This document shows positions 33,576-40,297 of a DNA stretch of 64,000 nt, in pieces (the stretch's first letter is position 1; every line of letters starts with the position of its first letter). This stretch comes from Liminaster sp017519885. Its GTDB lineage: Bacteria; Bacteroidota; Bacteroidia; Bacteroidales; UBA3663. The notes below the pieces were generated by a model that was not told the origin of the DNA, did no database searches, and worked only from the letters and a program-made list of their open reading frames with translations. The position numbers and the translations under genes are program-made. The stretch spans positions 1-64,000 of the forward strand of contig JAFWRO010000035.1 of NCBI GenBank assembly GCA_017519885.1, read 5' to 3'.

Positions 33576-34094
33576 ATGAATAAAAGCCTAAAGTGCTTGC
33601 TACCTATGGGCATATTGGGAGTTATCTTGCATACAACCATATATTTTACATTTTGTCAGAGCAACCGCACACAAGGTATAGGAATTGCCGTTATTTCTTT
33701 ATTGTTGTTTACAACAACTTGCTTATCTTATTTGATTAAGGCAAAAGATATCTTGTTGTTCGATAGCATTAAGACTCTTTATGTTATATTATTCAGTATG
33801 TTATCCTATACATTCTTATTTAATGCATGGTGTATGATAATCTCCGAAGATAGTATATGGACAATTTCTCTATTACAAAGCATCCTATATCCCATCATAT
33901 TGTCAGGGTTCATTGGGAAAGCTGCAAGTAAGAAGAGCTTCAAGGATTGTTCTGCCCTGATGTTTATTTTCGCAATCGCGAGTTGTAGCTTTAGATTTGA
34001 TCCCAATAATCTAAATATACTTGCTATTATCTCATATATTATTTGCATCGTCATCCCATCTATATTCGATTGGGGCCATAGTAAATATATTTGA
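33576..34094 (+). CDS. Polytopic membrane protein of unknown function
   Basis: 172 residues with five to six hydrophobic helices (for example LLPMGILGVILHTTIYFTF, GIAVISLLLFTTTCLSYLI, LYVILFSMLSYTFLFNAW) and short loops. It has no recognisable family. Codon use is AT-rich compared with the genes on either side of the 33-36 kb stretch, consistent with acquisition by transfer. It shares the promoter region with the acyltransferase/ThiF pair 168 bp downstream. Confidence 0.6.
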   Translation: MNKSLKCLLPMGILGVILHTTIYFTFCQSNRTQGIGIAVISLLLFTTTCLSYLIKAKDILLFDSIKTLYVILFSMLSYTFLFNAWCMIISEDSIWTISLLQSILYPIILSGFIGKAASKKSFKDCSALMFIFAIASCSFRFDPNNLNILAIISYIICIVIPSIFDWGHSKYI

Positions 34095-34207
34095 CTCAAA
34101 TCAAGCAAGTGCATAATTTGATGGATATTAAAGACAATTATGGAAAGAATGTACCCTATGTCTCCAATCGGGTTAAGACAAAGGTATCGTCCCCGTAGTT
34201 CCTTTGA

Positions 34208-34241
34208 TTCATCGACTTTTGCACTTGCCAAAGTCGATGAA
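34208..34241. promoter_or_regulatory. 12-bp-stem hairpin before the acyltransferase gene
   Basis: TTCATCGACTTT (34208-34219) and AAAGTCGATGAA (34230-34241) are perfect complements around a 10-nt loop. No T-run follows. It ends 20 bp before the ATG at 34262, so it could be an operator, an RNA-processing site or a translational control hairpin. Confidence 0.55.
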
Positions 34242-34261
34242 ATTATAAGTTTATATCCTAA

Positions 34262-34897
34262 ATGTTTAATAATATCGAATCAAACTATACAATCAGCCGA
34301 TTGCAGACATCGGAGCTGCATGAACTTATTCATTTCGTTGTTGAGCAGAATTATTCTCATCATTCGCCCAAAACTGACAAAGGCACTATAGAAGAAGAAA
34401 CATTGAGTCTGGTTGATGAAGAGCGAATGATTTGCAGTGATAATTCACTTACTTACGTGGCACGGAGCCGATTGGGACAGATAATTGGCAGCATCCGCTC
34501 ATGCCGTTGGGATAGAAAAGCTACGTTGCCTATGCTGAAAATCTTCAACATTAACCCAGCGGAAATAATTGAACCTTCTGAAGACGTTCAGTTTTGGCAT
34601 GTCGGGCGATTTGCAGTAGATTCATGTTGCGGTATTTCCCCAATCATTCTATTCAAGCAATTGATGCATTTCGCCATCATCCCAATCGTAGAGGCAGGTA
34701 ATGCCATTATGCTTGCCGAAGTGGACAACCATCTGATGCGAGTCGTTAACCACCTGGGCATTAAAACTCATCCGTTGGGAAATTCCATCGTATATTTAGG
34801 CTCACTCACGACCCCTGTTTATTCATTGGCAAGCGACCTGCATGATTATTACGACAGATATAAAACTTCATTTGCTGAACAAAAACTTTCAAAATAA
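34262..34897 (+). CDS. FeeM/LuxI-like GNAT acyltransferase
   Basis: 211 residues. The central part VQFWHVGRFAVDSCCG, followed by a helix and then NAIMLAEVDNHLMRVVNHLG and KTHPLG, resembles the acyl-homoserine-lactone synthase / N-acyl amino acid synthase branch of the GNAT fold. Such enzymes join a fatty acyl group from ACP or CoA to an amino acid. The substrate here is unknown and similarity is judged by eye only. Its stop overlaps the ThiF-like start (TAATG), so the two products probably act on the same molecule. Confidence 0.55.
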   Translation: MFNNIESNYTISRLQTSELHELIHFVVEQNYSHHSPKTDKGTIEEETLSLVDEERMICSDNSLTYVARSRLGQIIGSIRSCRWDRKATLPMLKIFNINPAEIIEPSEDVQFWHVGRFAVDSCCGISPIILFKQLMHFAIIPIVEAGNAIMLAEVDNHLMRVVNHLGIKTHPLGNSIVYLGSLTTPVYSLASDLHDYYDRYKTSFAEQKLSK

Positions 34898-35649
34898 TGA
34901 AAGAAAGATACAGTAGAAACAGGCTGTATGTCCTGCCTGAGGAGCAGGACATCATCAGCCAAAAGCGCATCCTGTTGGGAGGTGCCGGCATAGGGAGCAT
35001 CATTGCCGAATGTGCCATCCGCTTCGGCTTTGAGAAAATGACCATTGTCGATGGGGACGTGGTGGAGGAGAGCAATCTCAACCGCCAGAACTACTGCCAG
35101 TCTGACATCGGCAAATATAAGGCCGAAACCTTGGCAAAACGGCTTTTGGCAATCAATCCTCATGCACAAATTGCGTATCTTAACGAGATGATTACCCATG
35201 ATAATCTGGTCGGCCTCATCGAAGGACACGACATTGCCATCAATGCATTGGACTTCAATAGCGACATTCCATTTGCGCTCGACGAGGAATGCAGAAAGAG
35301 AGACATTCCAGTGCTGCATCCTTACAATTTCGGATGGGCTGGATTTCTCACAATCGTCAGCCCGCATGGCGAACCGATAACAGTTTTGTCGAACAATCCA
35401 TCAGGATTCGAACTGAAGATGGCAAACTACGTCACCCAATATTGCGCATTCTGGCAGAATCCCAAGAATTGGCTTCAGAACATCATCGAACGATATGGAA
35501 AAGAAGTCGGGAATATGCCACCTCCACAGCTGTCTGTCGGCTCATGGATTGCTGCAGGATATTGCGTGAATGCAATGTATCGGCTTTCGACCTCGAAAGA
35601 AGTGCATTTCTTCCCTAACTTCTATCTGTCAGCATCCGTGAACGAATAG
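34897..35649 (+). CDS. ThiF/MoeB/E1-like adenylyltransferase
   Basis: 250 residues with the E1-superfamily ATP site: GGAGIGS (28-34), VDGDVVEESNLNRQ (Asp52, Asp54, Asn62, Arg63) and the KYKAE lysine near 75. These enzymes adenylate a C-terminal carboxylate of a ubiquitin-like protein or peptide. Neither the CxxC zinc pairs nor an obvious catalytic cysteine in the crossover loop is present, so it may work like the MccB/TcdA type that modifies a peptide or small molecule. No ubiquitin-like protein or JAB peptidase gene is adjacent. It is coupled to the FeeM-like gene. Confidence 0.78.
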   Translation: MKERYSRNRLYVLPEEQDIISQKRILLGGAGIGSIIAECAIRFGFEKMTIVDGDVVEESNLNRQNYCQSDIGKYKAETLAKRLLAINPHAQIAYLNEMITHDNLVGLIEGHDIAINALDFNSDIPFALDEECRKRDIPVLHPYNFGWAGFLTIVSPHGEPITVLSNNPSGFELKMANYVTQYCAFWQNPKNWLQNIIERYGKEVGNMPPPQLSVGSWIAAGYCVNAMYRLSTSKEVHFFPNFYLSASVNE

Positions 35650-35651
35650 TG

Positions 35652-36410
35652 CTAAATCAGCCTGTAATTCGAGGCGAAAGAGAGCGCTTCGGTGATGTTC
35701 TTGACTCCAACTTTTTCGAACAGACGCCGCTTGTAGAATTTCACCGTATCGACCGACTTGAAGATACGATTGGCTATCTCCTCCATCTTCAGCCCTTGGG
35801 CCGAAAGGAGGAGAATGGCCTTTTCCTCTTCGCTCAGTGACACGCGCTCCCCTTGATGCCATCGGTGATCGTCCAACGAGTAGTGCCAGAAGATGTTCGT
35901 ATTGTTCTTACTCACCACAATTTGCCCAGGCTTGCCCTGCGCGGAATACGAAACGACACATACAGCCAACCAGACCCTACCATCCGTGGCGAGCATGAGC
36001 GGAGTCAGCTGGTGGTTGATGAGACGCTTCTGCCTCTCGCTCAGCAGATGGAAGTCGTAGGAGATGCTGTAATCCAGTCGCTCCTCCTTCGGTATCTCAT
36101 TGAAGAAGCGGAATCCCGCAGTATTGATCTCCACCAGCATGTCGAGTTCATCGGCCGGGACATGCTGCATGTAGAAACCATAACCCATCTCCAACACCTC
36201 CTCACGGGTATGTCCGCACAGGAAAAGCGGATTGTCCGAAACGTAGAGGAAACCCTGCTTGAAATAGTCGATGATATATACGCTCTGGTAGATGGTTTGC
36301 GCAAGGGCCTCTGCAGTCCTTATCAATGGTTCCACCTGGCTATAGTCCAAGCCCTCCGCCTCGCCAACGGCATTCTCCGGAATGAAAAAATGGGATACCT
36401 TTACCTCCAT
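35652..36410 (-). CDS. LuxR-type regulator with PAS-like N-terminal domain
   Basis: 252 residues from the ATG at 36410. The N-terminal part has a PAS-like pattern (AQTIYQSVYIIDYFKQGFLYVSDN, then MLVEINTAGFRFFNEIP and a beta-rich second half). The last 65 residues form a LuxR/GerE helix-turn-helix (LSEEEKAILLLSAQGLKMEE to VDTVKFYKRRLFEKVGV). It converges on the ThiF-like gene with a 2-bp gap. It may sense an intracellular signal; a link to an acyl product of the neighbouring FeeM-like enzyme is attractive but purely inferred. Confidence 0.8.
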   Translation of the reverse strand: MEVKVSHFFIPENAVGEAEGLDYSQVEPLIRTAEALAQTIYQSVYIIDYFKQGFLYVSDNPLFLCGHTREEVLEMGYGFYMQHVPADELDMLVEINTAGFRFFNEIPKEERLDYSISYDFHLLSERQKRLINHQLTPLMLATDGRVWLAVCVVSYSAQGKPGQIVVSKNNTNIFWHYSLDDHRWHQGERVSLSEEEKAILLLSAQGLKMEEIANRIFKSVDTVKFYKRRLFEKVGVKNITEALSFASNYRLI

Positions 36411-36444
36411 AAAATAAAATCCTGATGAATTATAAAAAATGTTG

Positions 36445-36478
36445 TGCAAAGATATGGTTTTCCTCTGTTTTTGACAAC
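36445..36478 (-). promoter_or_regulatory. Promoter of the LuxR-type gene
   Basis: Minus-strand TATCTTTG (36454-36447) followed by CA. At the -33 position (20 bp upstream) the strand reads GTTG rather than TTTG. Confidence 0.6.
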
Positions 36479-36586
36479 TTTTCTTCTATTTATCTGGATA
36501 TTATTTTTATTTTCTGTATTCTAATGACATTCTTAGATGGCATTCCGATGACAAGATTCTATTATCATTTTCGTGGCATAACCAAT

Positions 36587-36996
36587 CTTGGCCAAAACTG
36601 GTTATTCTTCGACAGAAGTATGGCCTTTCTTGGCCAAGATTGGTTATTCTTCGTTCGCTGCATACCCTTTCTTGGCCAAGATTAGTTATGCTGCGGTTGG
36701 ATAGAGCACTCTGTCGGCCGTCGGAGTGCTTGCTCCGATTGAGGCATGACCTTTTTCGGCCAAGATTGGTTATTCTCCGTTCGCTGCATACTCTTTTTCG
36801 GCCAAGATTGGTTATTCTCCGTTCGCTGCATACCCTTTCTTGGCCAAGATTGGTTATTCTTCGTTCGCAGCATACCCTTTTTCGGCCAAGATTGGTTATT
36901 CTTCGTTCGCAGCATACCCTTTCTTGGCCAGGATTGGTTATTCTTCGTTCGCAGCATACCCTTTCTTGGCCAGGATTGGTCATGCCGCGATCGAAT
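36587..36996. repeat. 42-bp tandem array B (about ten units)
   Basis: Units begin CTTGGCCAAG (a perfect palindrome) or TTCGGCCAAG, continue ATTGGTTATTCTTCGTTCGC and end AGCATACCCTTT, at exactly 42-bp steps (36587, 36629, 36671, 36755 and onward). The stretch at 36671-36754 keeps the register but carries GCACTCTGTCGGCCGTC from array A. Because 42 is a multiple of three, several frames stay open and read 14-residue repeats such as FLGQDWLFFVRSIP; I do not think any is a gene. Confidence 0.9.
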
Positions 36997-37026
36997 AAAG
37001 CACTCTGTCGAACAACAGAGTGCTTT
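36997..37026 (-). terminator. Perfect 12-bp hairpin after the aldo/keto reductase remnant
   Basis: AAAGCACTCTGT (36997-37008) pairs with ACAGAGTGCTTT (37015-37026) around a 6-nt loop. It lies 16 bp after the stop of the remnant on the minus strand and was probably its terminator. Its GCACTCTGTCG arm is the likely seed of the array A unit. Confidence 0.65.
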
Positions 37027-37041
37027 ATATGATGGTGAATA

Positions 37042-37198
37042 TCAATCCGTAGGATTCCACTGCATGAACCAGCGCTTCTGGTCCTCGTAGGGCATGTTGA
37101 AATAACGTGCCTCCTTGTCGAGAGCGCGCATCTGCTGCATCTCTTCGTTGCTCAGCTCGAAATCGAAGACCTCGATGTTCTCCTGGATGTGAGCGGGA
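37042..37198 (-). pseudogene. Aldo/keto reductase C-terminal remnant
   Basis: The minus strand encodes NPAHIQENIEVFDFELSNEE, then MQQMRALDKEARYFN and a short end MQWNPTD before the stop (TGA, 37044-37042). This is the characteristic C-terminus of aldo/keto reductases; the preceding 230 or so residues are gone. The fragment begins right at the stop codon of the SnoaL-like gene, so a deletion ended there. Confidence 0.75.
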
Positions 37199-37663
37199 TT
37201 ACATATCTTCGACAGTTGTGAACATGAAATTGGACTCGCGGTGCTTGATGAGCCACTTGCCGTCCTGCTTCACATAGGTGTCGTGATAACGTACGCCGCT
37301 CTGGTTTCGCTTGCCATTGCCGATGAGTGTCACGAAGCAGTAGGAGATGCCTGTGGCCGTATCGCCGTCAATCTCCACCGTCTGCTGACCGTTCAGGTGA
37401 TAGACCACATCGAACTGAGCGAGATAACTGGCGAATGCATTACCAATCTGCTCCTTTCCCTTCATCACCGAGACGTACTCGCCTACCTTTGAGTGCACTT
37501 CGGCATCGTCGGTGAACAAGTCCATCTGCGACTTGACATCCTTCACGTCAGCGAGGTTAGAAAACGTATCCACGAGTCTCTTGAGTGCCAGCTGGTCTTC
37601 GGTCTGTGCACTTGCCCATGTCGTGGTCATCAGGGCCAACAAGATAAACAGAATCTTTTTCAT
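37199..37663 (-). CDS. Exported SnoaL/NTF2-like protein
   Basis: 154 residues with signal peptide MKKILFILLALMTTTWASA. The mature part has the cone-shaped NTF2/SnoaL pattern: helices (LALKRLVDTFSNLADVKDVK), then MDLFTDDAEVHSKVGEYVSVMKG and strands ending RYHDTYVKQDGKWLIKHRES. Such proteins may be isomerase- or hydrolase-like or non-catalytic ligand binders. It is upstream of the aldo/keto reductase remnant, which suggests a former two-gene unit. The sugar acetyltransferase gene lies 38 bp upstream on the same strand. Confidence 0.75.
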   Translation of the reverse strand: MKKILFILLALMTTTWASAQTEDQLALKRLVDTFSNLADVKDVKSQMDLFTDDAEVHSKVGEYVSVMKGKEQIGNAFASYLAQFDVVYHLNGQQTVEIDGDTATGISYCFVTLIGNGKRNQSGVRYHDTYVKQDGKWLIKHRESNFMFTTVEDM

Positions 37664-37701
37664 AATTTTCTTTTTTTATCGTGATGTATTATTAGATGAA
37701 T

Positions 37702-38250
37702 TTAGATGTTCTTGATGAATTTGGCGGGATTGCCACCTACGATGGTGTTTGGAGCAACGTCCTTTGTGACAACGGCACCGGCAGCTACTACGGCATTCTC
37801 GCCGATGGTCACACCAGGCAGGATGATGGCACCCACGCCGATCCAGGCATTGCGGCAGATGTGGACGGGCTTGCAGCGCAGCACCATGCGGTTCTGGAAG
37901 TCGTGGTTGTCGGTGACGATGCGCACGTTGGGACCTATCATCACACCATCGTCGATGGTGATGCCGCCTGCGGCCATACAGGTGAGCGAATGGTTGACAA
38001 ACACGCCTCTGCCGATCTTCATCTGACAGGCGAAATCGATCTGCAACGGGGGCATCAGATAGCTGGTCTGGTCGAGGCTGCCATTGAAGAGCGTCTCTTC
38101 GAGCGGACGTATCTGCTCGGGCATGGGTGCCGTCGTGTTGATCTTGAAACAGATGTTTGCGCAGTCGGTCATGTGCTTGATTGCCTCTGCATATTCGGGT
38201 GTCGCCATGTTTACATCGGCACCGGAGCGAAGTTGTTCGAAAATGTTCAT
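37702..38250 (-). CDS. Sugar O-acetyltransferase (maltose/galactoside acetyltransferase family)
   Basis: 182 residues: an N-terminal Mac-like helical part (about 1-60), then left-handed beta-helix hexapeptide repeats (IGRGVFVNHSLTCMAAGG, ITIDDGVMIGPNVRIV, AWIGVGAIILPGVTIG, ENAVVAAGAVVTKDV). The catalytic-His segment TDNHDF and the usual end VGGNPAKFIK are present. It transfers acetyl from acetyl-CoA to a sugar hydroxyl in the cytoplasm. The long-palindrome leader (copy 3) lies between its promoter (38445-38454) and the ATG. Confidence 0.9.
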   Translation of the reverse strand: MNIFEQLRSGADVNMATPEYAEAIKHMTDCANICFKINTTAPMPEQIRPLEETLFNGSLDQTSYLMPPLQIDFACQMKIGRGVFVNHSLTCMAAGGITIDDGVMIGPNVRIVTDNHDFQNRMVLRCKPVHICRNAWIGVGAIILPGVTIGENAVVAAGAVVTKDVAPNTIVGGNPAKFIKNI

Positions 38251-38281
38251 ATTGATATAGTTTTTTATTGGTCTTGTATAT

Positions 38282-38422
38282 GGTCGCTTTGCTCAAAATT
38301 ATAAGAAAATTAATTTTAAAATTATCAAAAGAATATGTCAAAAAAGAATGTCGTTATAAATCCCGACCCGTTTTTCTTATAATTTTTTGTTTTATTTTTT
38401 TATAATTTTGAGCTTTGCGACC
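38282..38422 (-). repeat. Long-palindrome leader element, copy 3
   Basis: Core GGTCGC to GCGACC, 141 bp. In gene orientation: GGTCGC, AAA, GCTCAAAATTATAA, then AAAATTATAAGAAAAACGGG, a variable tip, CTTTTGATAATTTTAAAA, TTTTCTTATAATTTTGAGC, AAA, GCGACC. The bulge (AAA/AAA) and tip differ from copies 1 and 2, and the outer flanks are unrelated to them. The gap 38423-38574 otherwise holds only the promoter and the end of the toxin gene region. Confidence 0.75.
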
Positions 38423-38444
38423 CTGTTCTTCTTTGTTTTGACGG

Positions 38445-38454
38445 TGCAAAGGTA
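38445..38454 (-). promoter_or_regulatory. -7 box of the sugar acetyltransferase gene
   Basis: Minus-strand TACCTTTGCA (38454-38445) followed by CCGTC, upstream of the leader element. The resulting leader would be about 190 nt. Confidence 0.6.
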
Positions 38455-38574
38455 CGACAAAAAAGGCAATCCGCCGTTATCCGGATTGCCTTGATAGTTT
38501 CATATTTTGCCGAAAGCGCTAAAAATGCCCATTTAGCTGCTGCTTAGTGCAGCTAAAAGCGTGAGTAAGGACAT

Positions 38575-39081
38575 TTATAAAGATTCGATTTCCTCTATTG
38601 TCAGACCAGTAATCTCAGCAATATCTTCAACTGCAAAGCCCTTGGCCTTCATCTTGCGGGCATTTTCAATATTTGTTTTGAGCACAGCATCGGCCGTATC
38701 CTCAAAGTCATCGGCCTTGGACACCCATTCGTTCCAATCGGTCTTGGCAAGATAAAGCTCCACCTGTTTCTTCAGCACTGGGATGTCGTTGATGGCTGTG
38801 TTATAAAGTTCTCTGTCGTCGATGGTAGCATAATCATGAACCAGAATGTGACGCATACCTTGTACAAATTTCCATGGTATAGCAGGATGTGCATTCTTGA
38901 AAGCTTTAGTCAGCATATAGGCCGCCTCACCCACTACCTCGATATTTTTCATAACAGAGAAATAGGTGCGCTTATCTTTGACGAGAGATTCGAAAGTGTA
39001 TCCCTCAATAAGCATCATAACATTCGCGGAATATTCGACGATATCTTCTAACCGCCCTTTATCCCTCGCTCTTTCTCTCAT
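38575..39081 (-). CDS. hepT: HepT-family toxin (DUF86) with C-terminal extension
   Basis: 168 residues. The HEPN domain (about 1-115) has the RNase signature Rx4HxY as RHILVHDY (Arg77, His82, Tyr84). MntA antitoxins AMPylate such a Tyr to silence the toxin. About 35 extra residues follow the domain, ending with ARKMKAKGFAVEDIAEITGL, a helical tail like that found on PD-(D/E)XK proteins of Bacteroidota. The start overlaps the MntA gene by 23 bp, the usual order of antitoxin first. Confidence 0.88.
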   Translation of the reverse strand: MRERARDKGRLEDIVEYSANVMMLIEGYTFESLVKDKRTYFSVMKNIEVVGEAAYMLTKAFKNAHPAIPWKFVQGMRHILVHDYATIDDRELYNTAINDIPVLKKQVELYLAKTDWNEWVSKADDFEDTADAVLKTNIENARKMKAKGFAVEDIAEITGLTIEEIESL

Positions 39082-39367
39082 AAATCAAAATTTTATCTCG
39101 GTTAGCACTTGCTGCTGCGTACGGGCGAAGCGTTCCTTCGACAACCAAATCTACTTCGCGACCTAACAGCTCCTGCAAGTCCATCAACATGCCTCCATGA
39201 GTGAAGAGCGTGAAAGGCTTGCCAGAATAATCGGGAACAAAAAGGATATCAACGTCACTCTTCGGTGTCTCCTCGCCACGGGCAAAGGATCCAAACAGCC
39301 ATGCCTTCAGGACAGGTTGTGTCTTGAAGTAGTCGGCTATAGTCTGTTGTATCAGTTGGTTGCTCAT
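39059..39367 (-). CDS. mntA: MntA-like minimal nucleotidyltransferase antitoxin
   Basis: 102 residues with GSFARGEE (Gly26, Ser27), SDVDILF (Asp38, Asp40) and a third acidic residue in REVDLVVEG (Asp73), i.e. a complete catalytic triad. It would transfer AMP to the Tyr of HepT and so neutralise it. A -7-like TATTTTTG is on the minus strand at 39401-39394. Confidence 0.9.
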   Translation of the reverse strand: MSNQLIQQTIADYFKTQPVLKAWLFGSFARGEETPKSDVDILFVPDYSGKPFTLFTHGGMLMDLQELLGREVDLVVEGTLRPYAAASANRDKILIYERKSEG

Positions 39368-39474
39368 AAGCGAATCCTTTTAGAATGTGGGGACAAAAAT
39401 ACGAAATTATTTTGAATAATGGCGCATTTTTGGCACAAAAAATGCAAAAATGGGTTCAAATTTTGCCGAAAGCG

Positions 39475-40284
39475 TTATTTCTGCCGGTATTCCGAGGGCG
39501 ATTTGCCCAAAACCCGCTTCGTGTAACGCGAGAAATGCGAGATATTCTCGAAGTTCATGAGGTCCGAGACCTCGCCGAGCGTCTTGGTGGTGTCGTTGAG
39601 CAACGACACCAGTTCGAACGCCGCATAGAACTGAATCCATTGCGAAGCAGGCAATCCCGTCATCGTGCGGCACACCTGCGAGAGATACTTCGGCGTGATG
39701 CAAAGACGGTCGGCATACCACGCCACCTCGCGCTCGGTCAGCACGTTTTGCTGCACCAGGGTGAGGAACCGCAGGAAGAGGCTGGCCGTAAAGTCCGACG
39801 TCTCCATCTGTGACAGGCCGTGCTGGCACACCGTCCAGAGGTCGAAGAGGAAGATCTGCATCACACGCCCCAGCACTTCGCGCTTGAACGTCGATTCGGG
39901 TTGGGCCAATCGGCTGCGAAAGAGAGAGAAGTCGGCTTCCATCAGCCTCAATCCCTCGTCATCGAGGTGGATGGAGGGATTGATGCGGATGAAGATGAAG
40001 CCCTTCGAAGCCCAGATCATCTCGGGATTGTATTGCTGGAGGAACGTGGGCGAAGCCAACAGGACTTCGCCCTCAAAATCGTCGGAATAGGTCACATCCT
40101 GAATTGAATTGGACATCTGCCAGATGGCCAAGTCGCCCTTTCGCGAACAGAAACCGTTCTTGCCATCGGAGAAGGTCATCGTGCCCTGCTTCACCAGGAC
40201 ATGTACATGATAGTCGGCGATGAAGTCGGAAGGCATCCGTCCATCGGCCGTGCTGATAAGATTGCATCCGTAAAGTAATTCCAT
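39475..40284 (-). CDS. AraC-family transcriptional regulator
   Basis: 269 residues: an N-terminal cupin-like sensor part (HVHVLVKQGTMTFSDGKNGF) and a C-terminal AraC domain ending ISHFSRYTKRVLGKSPSEYR. It starts 13 bp after the stop of the phosphatase gene on the same strand, so the two are probably co-transcribed, with the regulator possibly controlling the phosphatase. Confidence 0.88.
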   Translation of the reverse strand: MELLYGCNLISTADGRMPSDFIADYHVHVLVKQGTMTFSDGKNGFCSRKGDLAIWQMSNSIQDVTYSDDFEGEVLLASPTFLQQYNPEMIWASKGFIFIRINPSIHLDDEGLRLMEADFSLFRSRLAQPESTFKREVLGRVMQIFLFDLWTVCQHGLSQMETSDFTASLFLRFLTLVQQNVLTEREVAWYADRLCITPKYLSQVCRTMTGLPASQWIQFYAAFELVSLLNDTTKTLGEVSDLMNFENISHFSRYTKRVLGKSPSEYRQK

Positions 40285-40297
40285 GATCGTTGATGTT

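Noticed and set aside
34897..35649. CBASS or ubiquitin-like conjugation defence system around the ThiF-like gene
   Set aside because: No cyclase, effector, E2, JAB peptidase or ubiquitin-like gene is adjacent, and the ThiF-like protein lacks an evident catalytic cysteine.
36507..37090. Repeat proteins encoded by array B on either strand
   Set aside because: Open frames exist on both strands only because the unit length is a multiple of three; no promoter, plausible start or known domain supports them.
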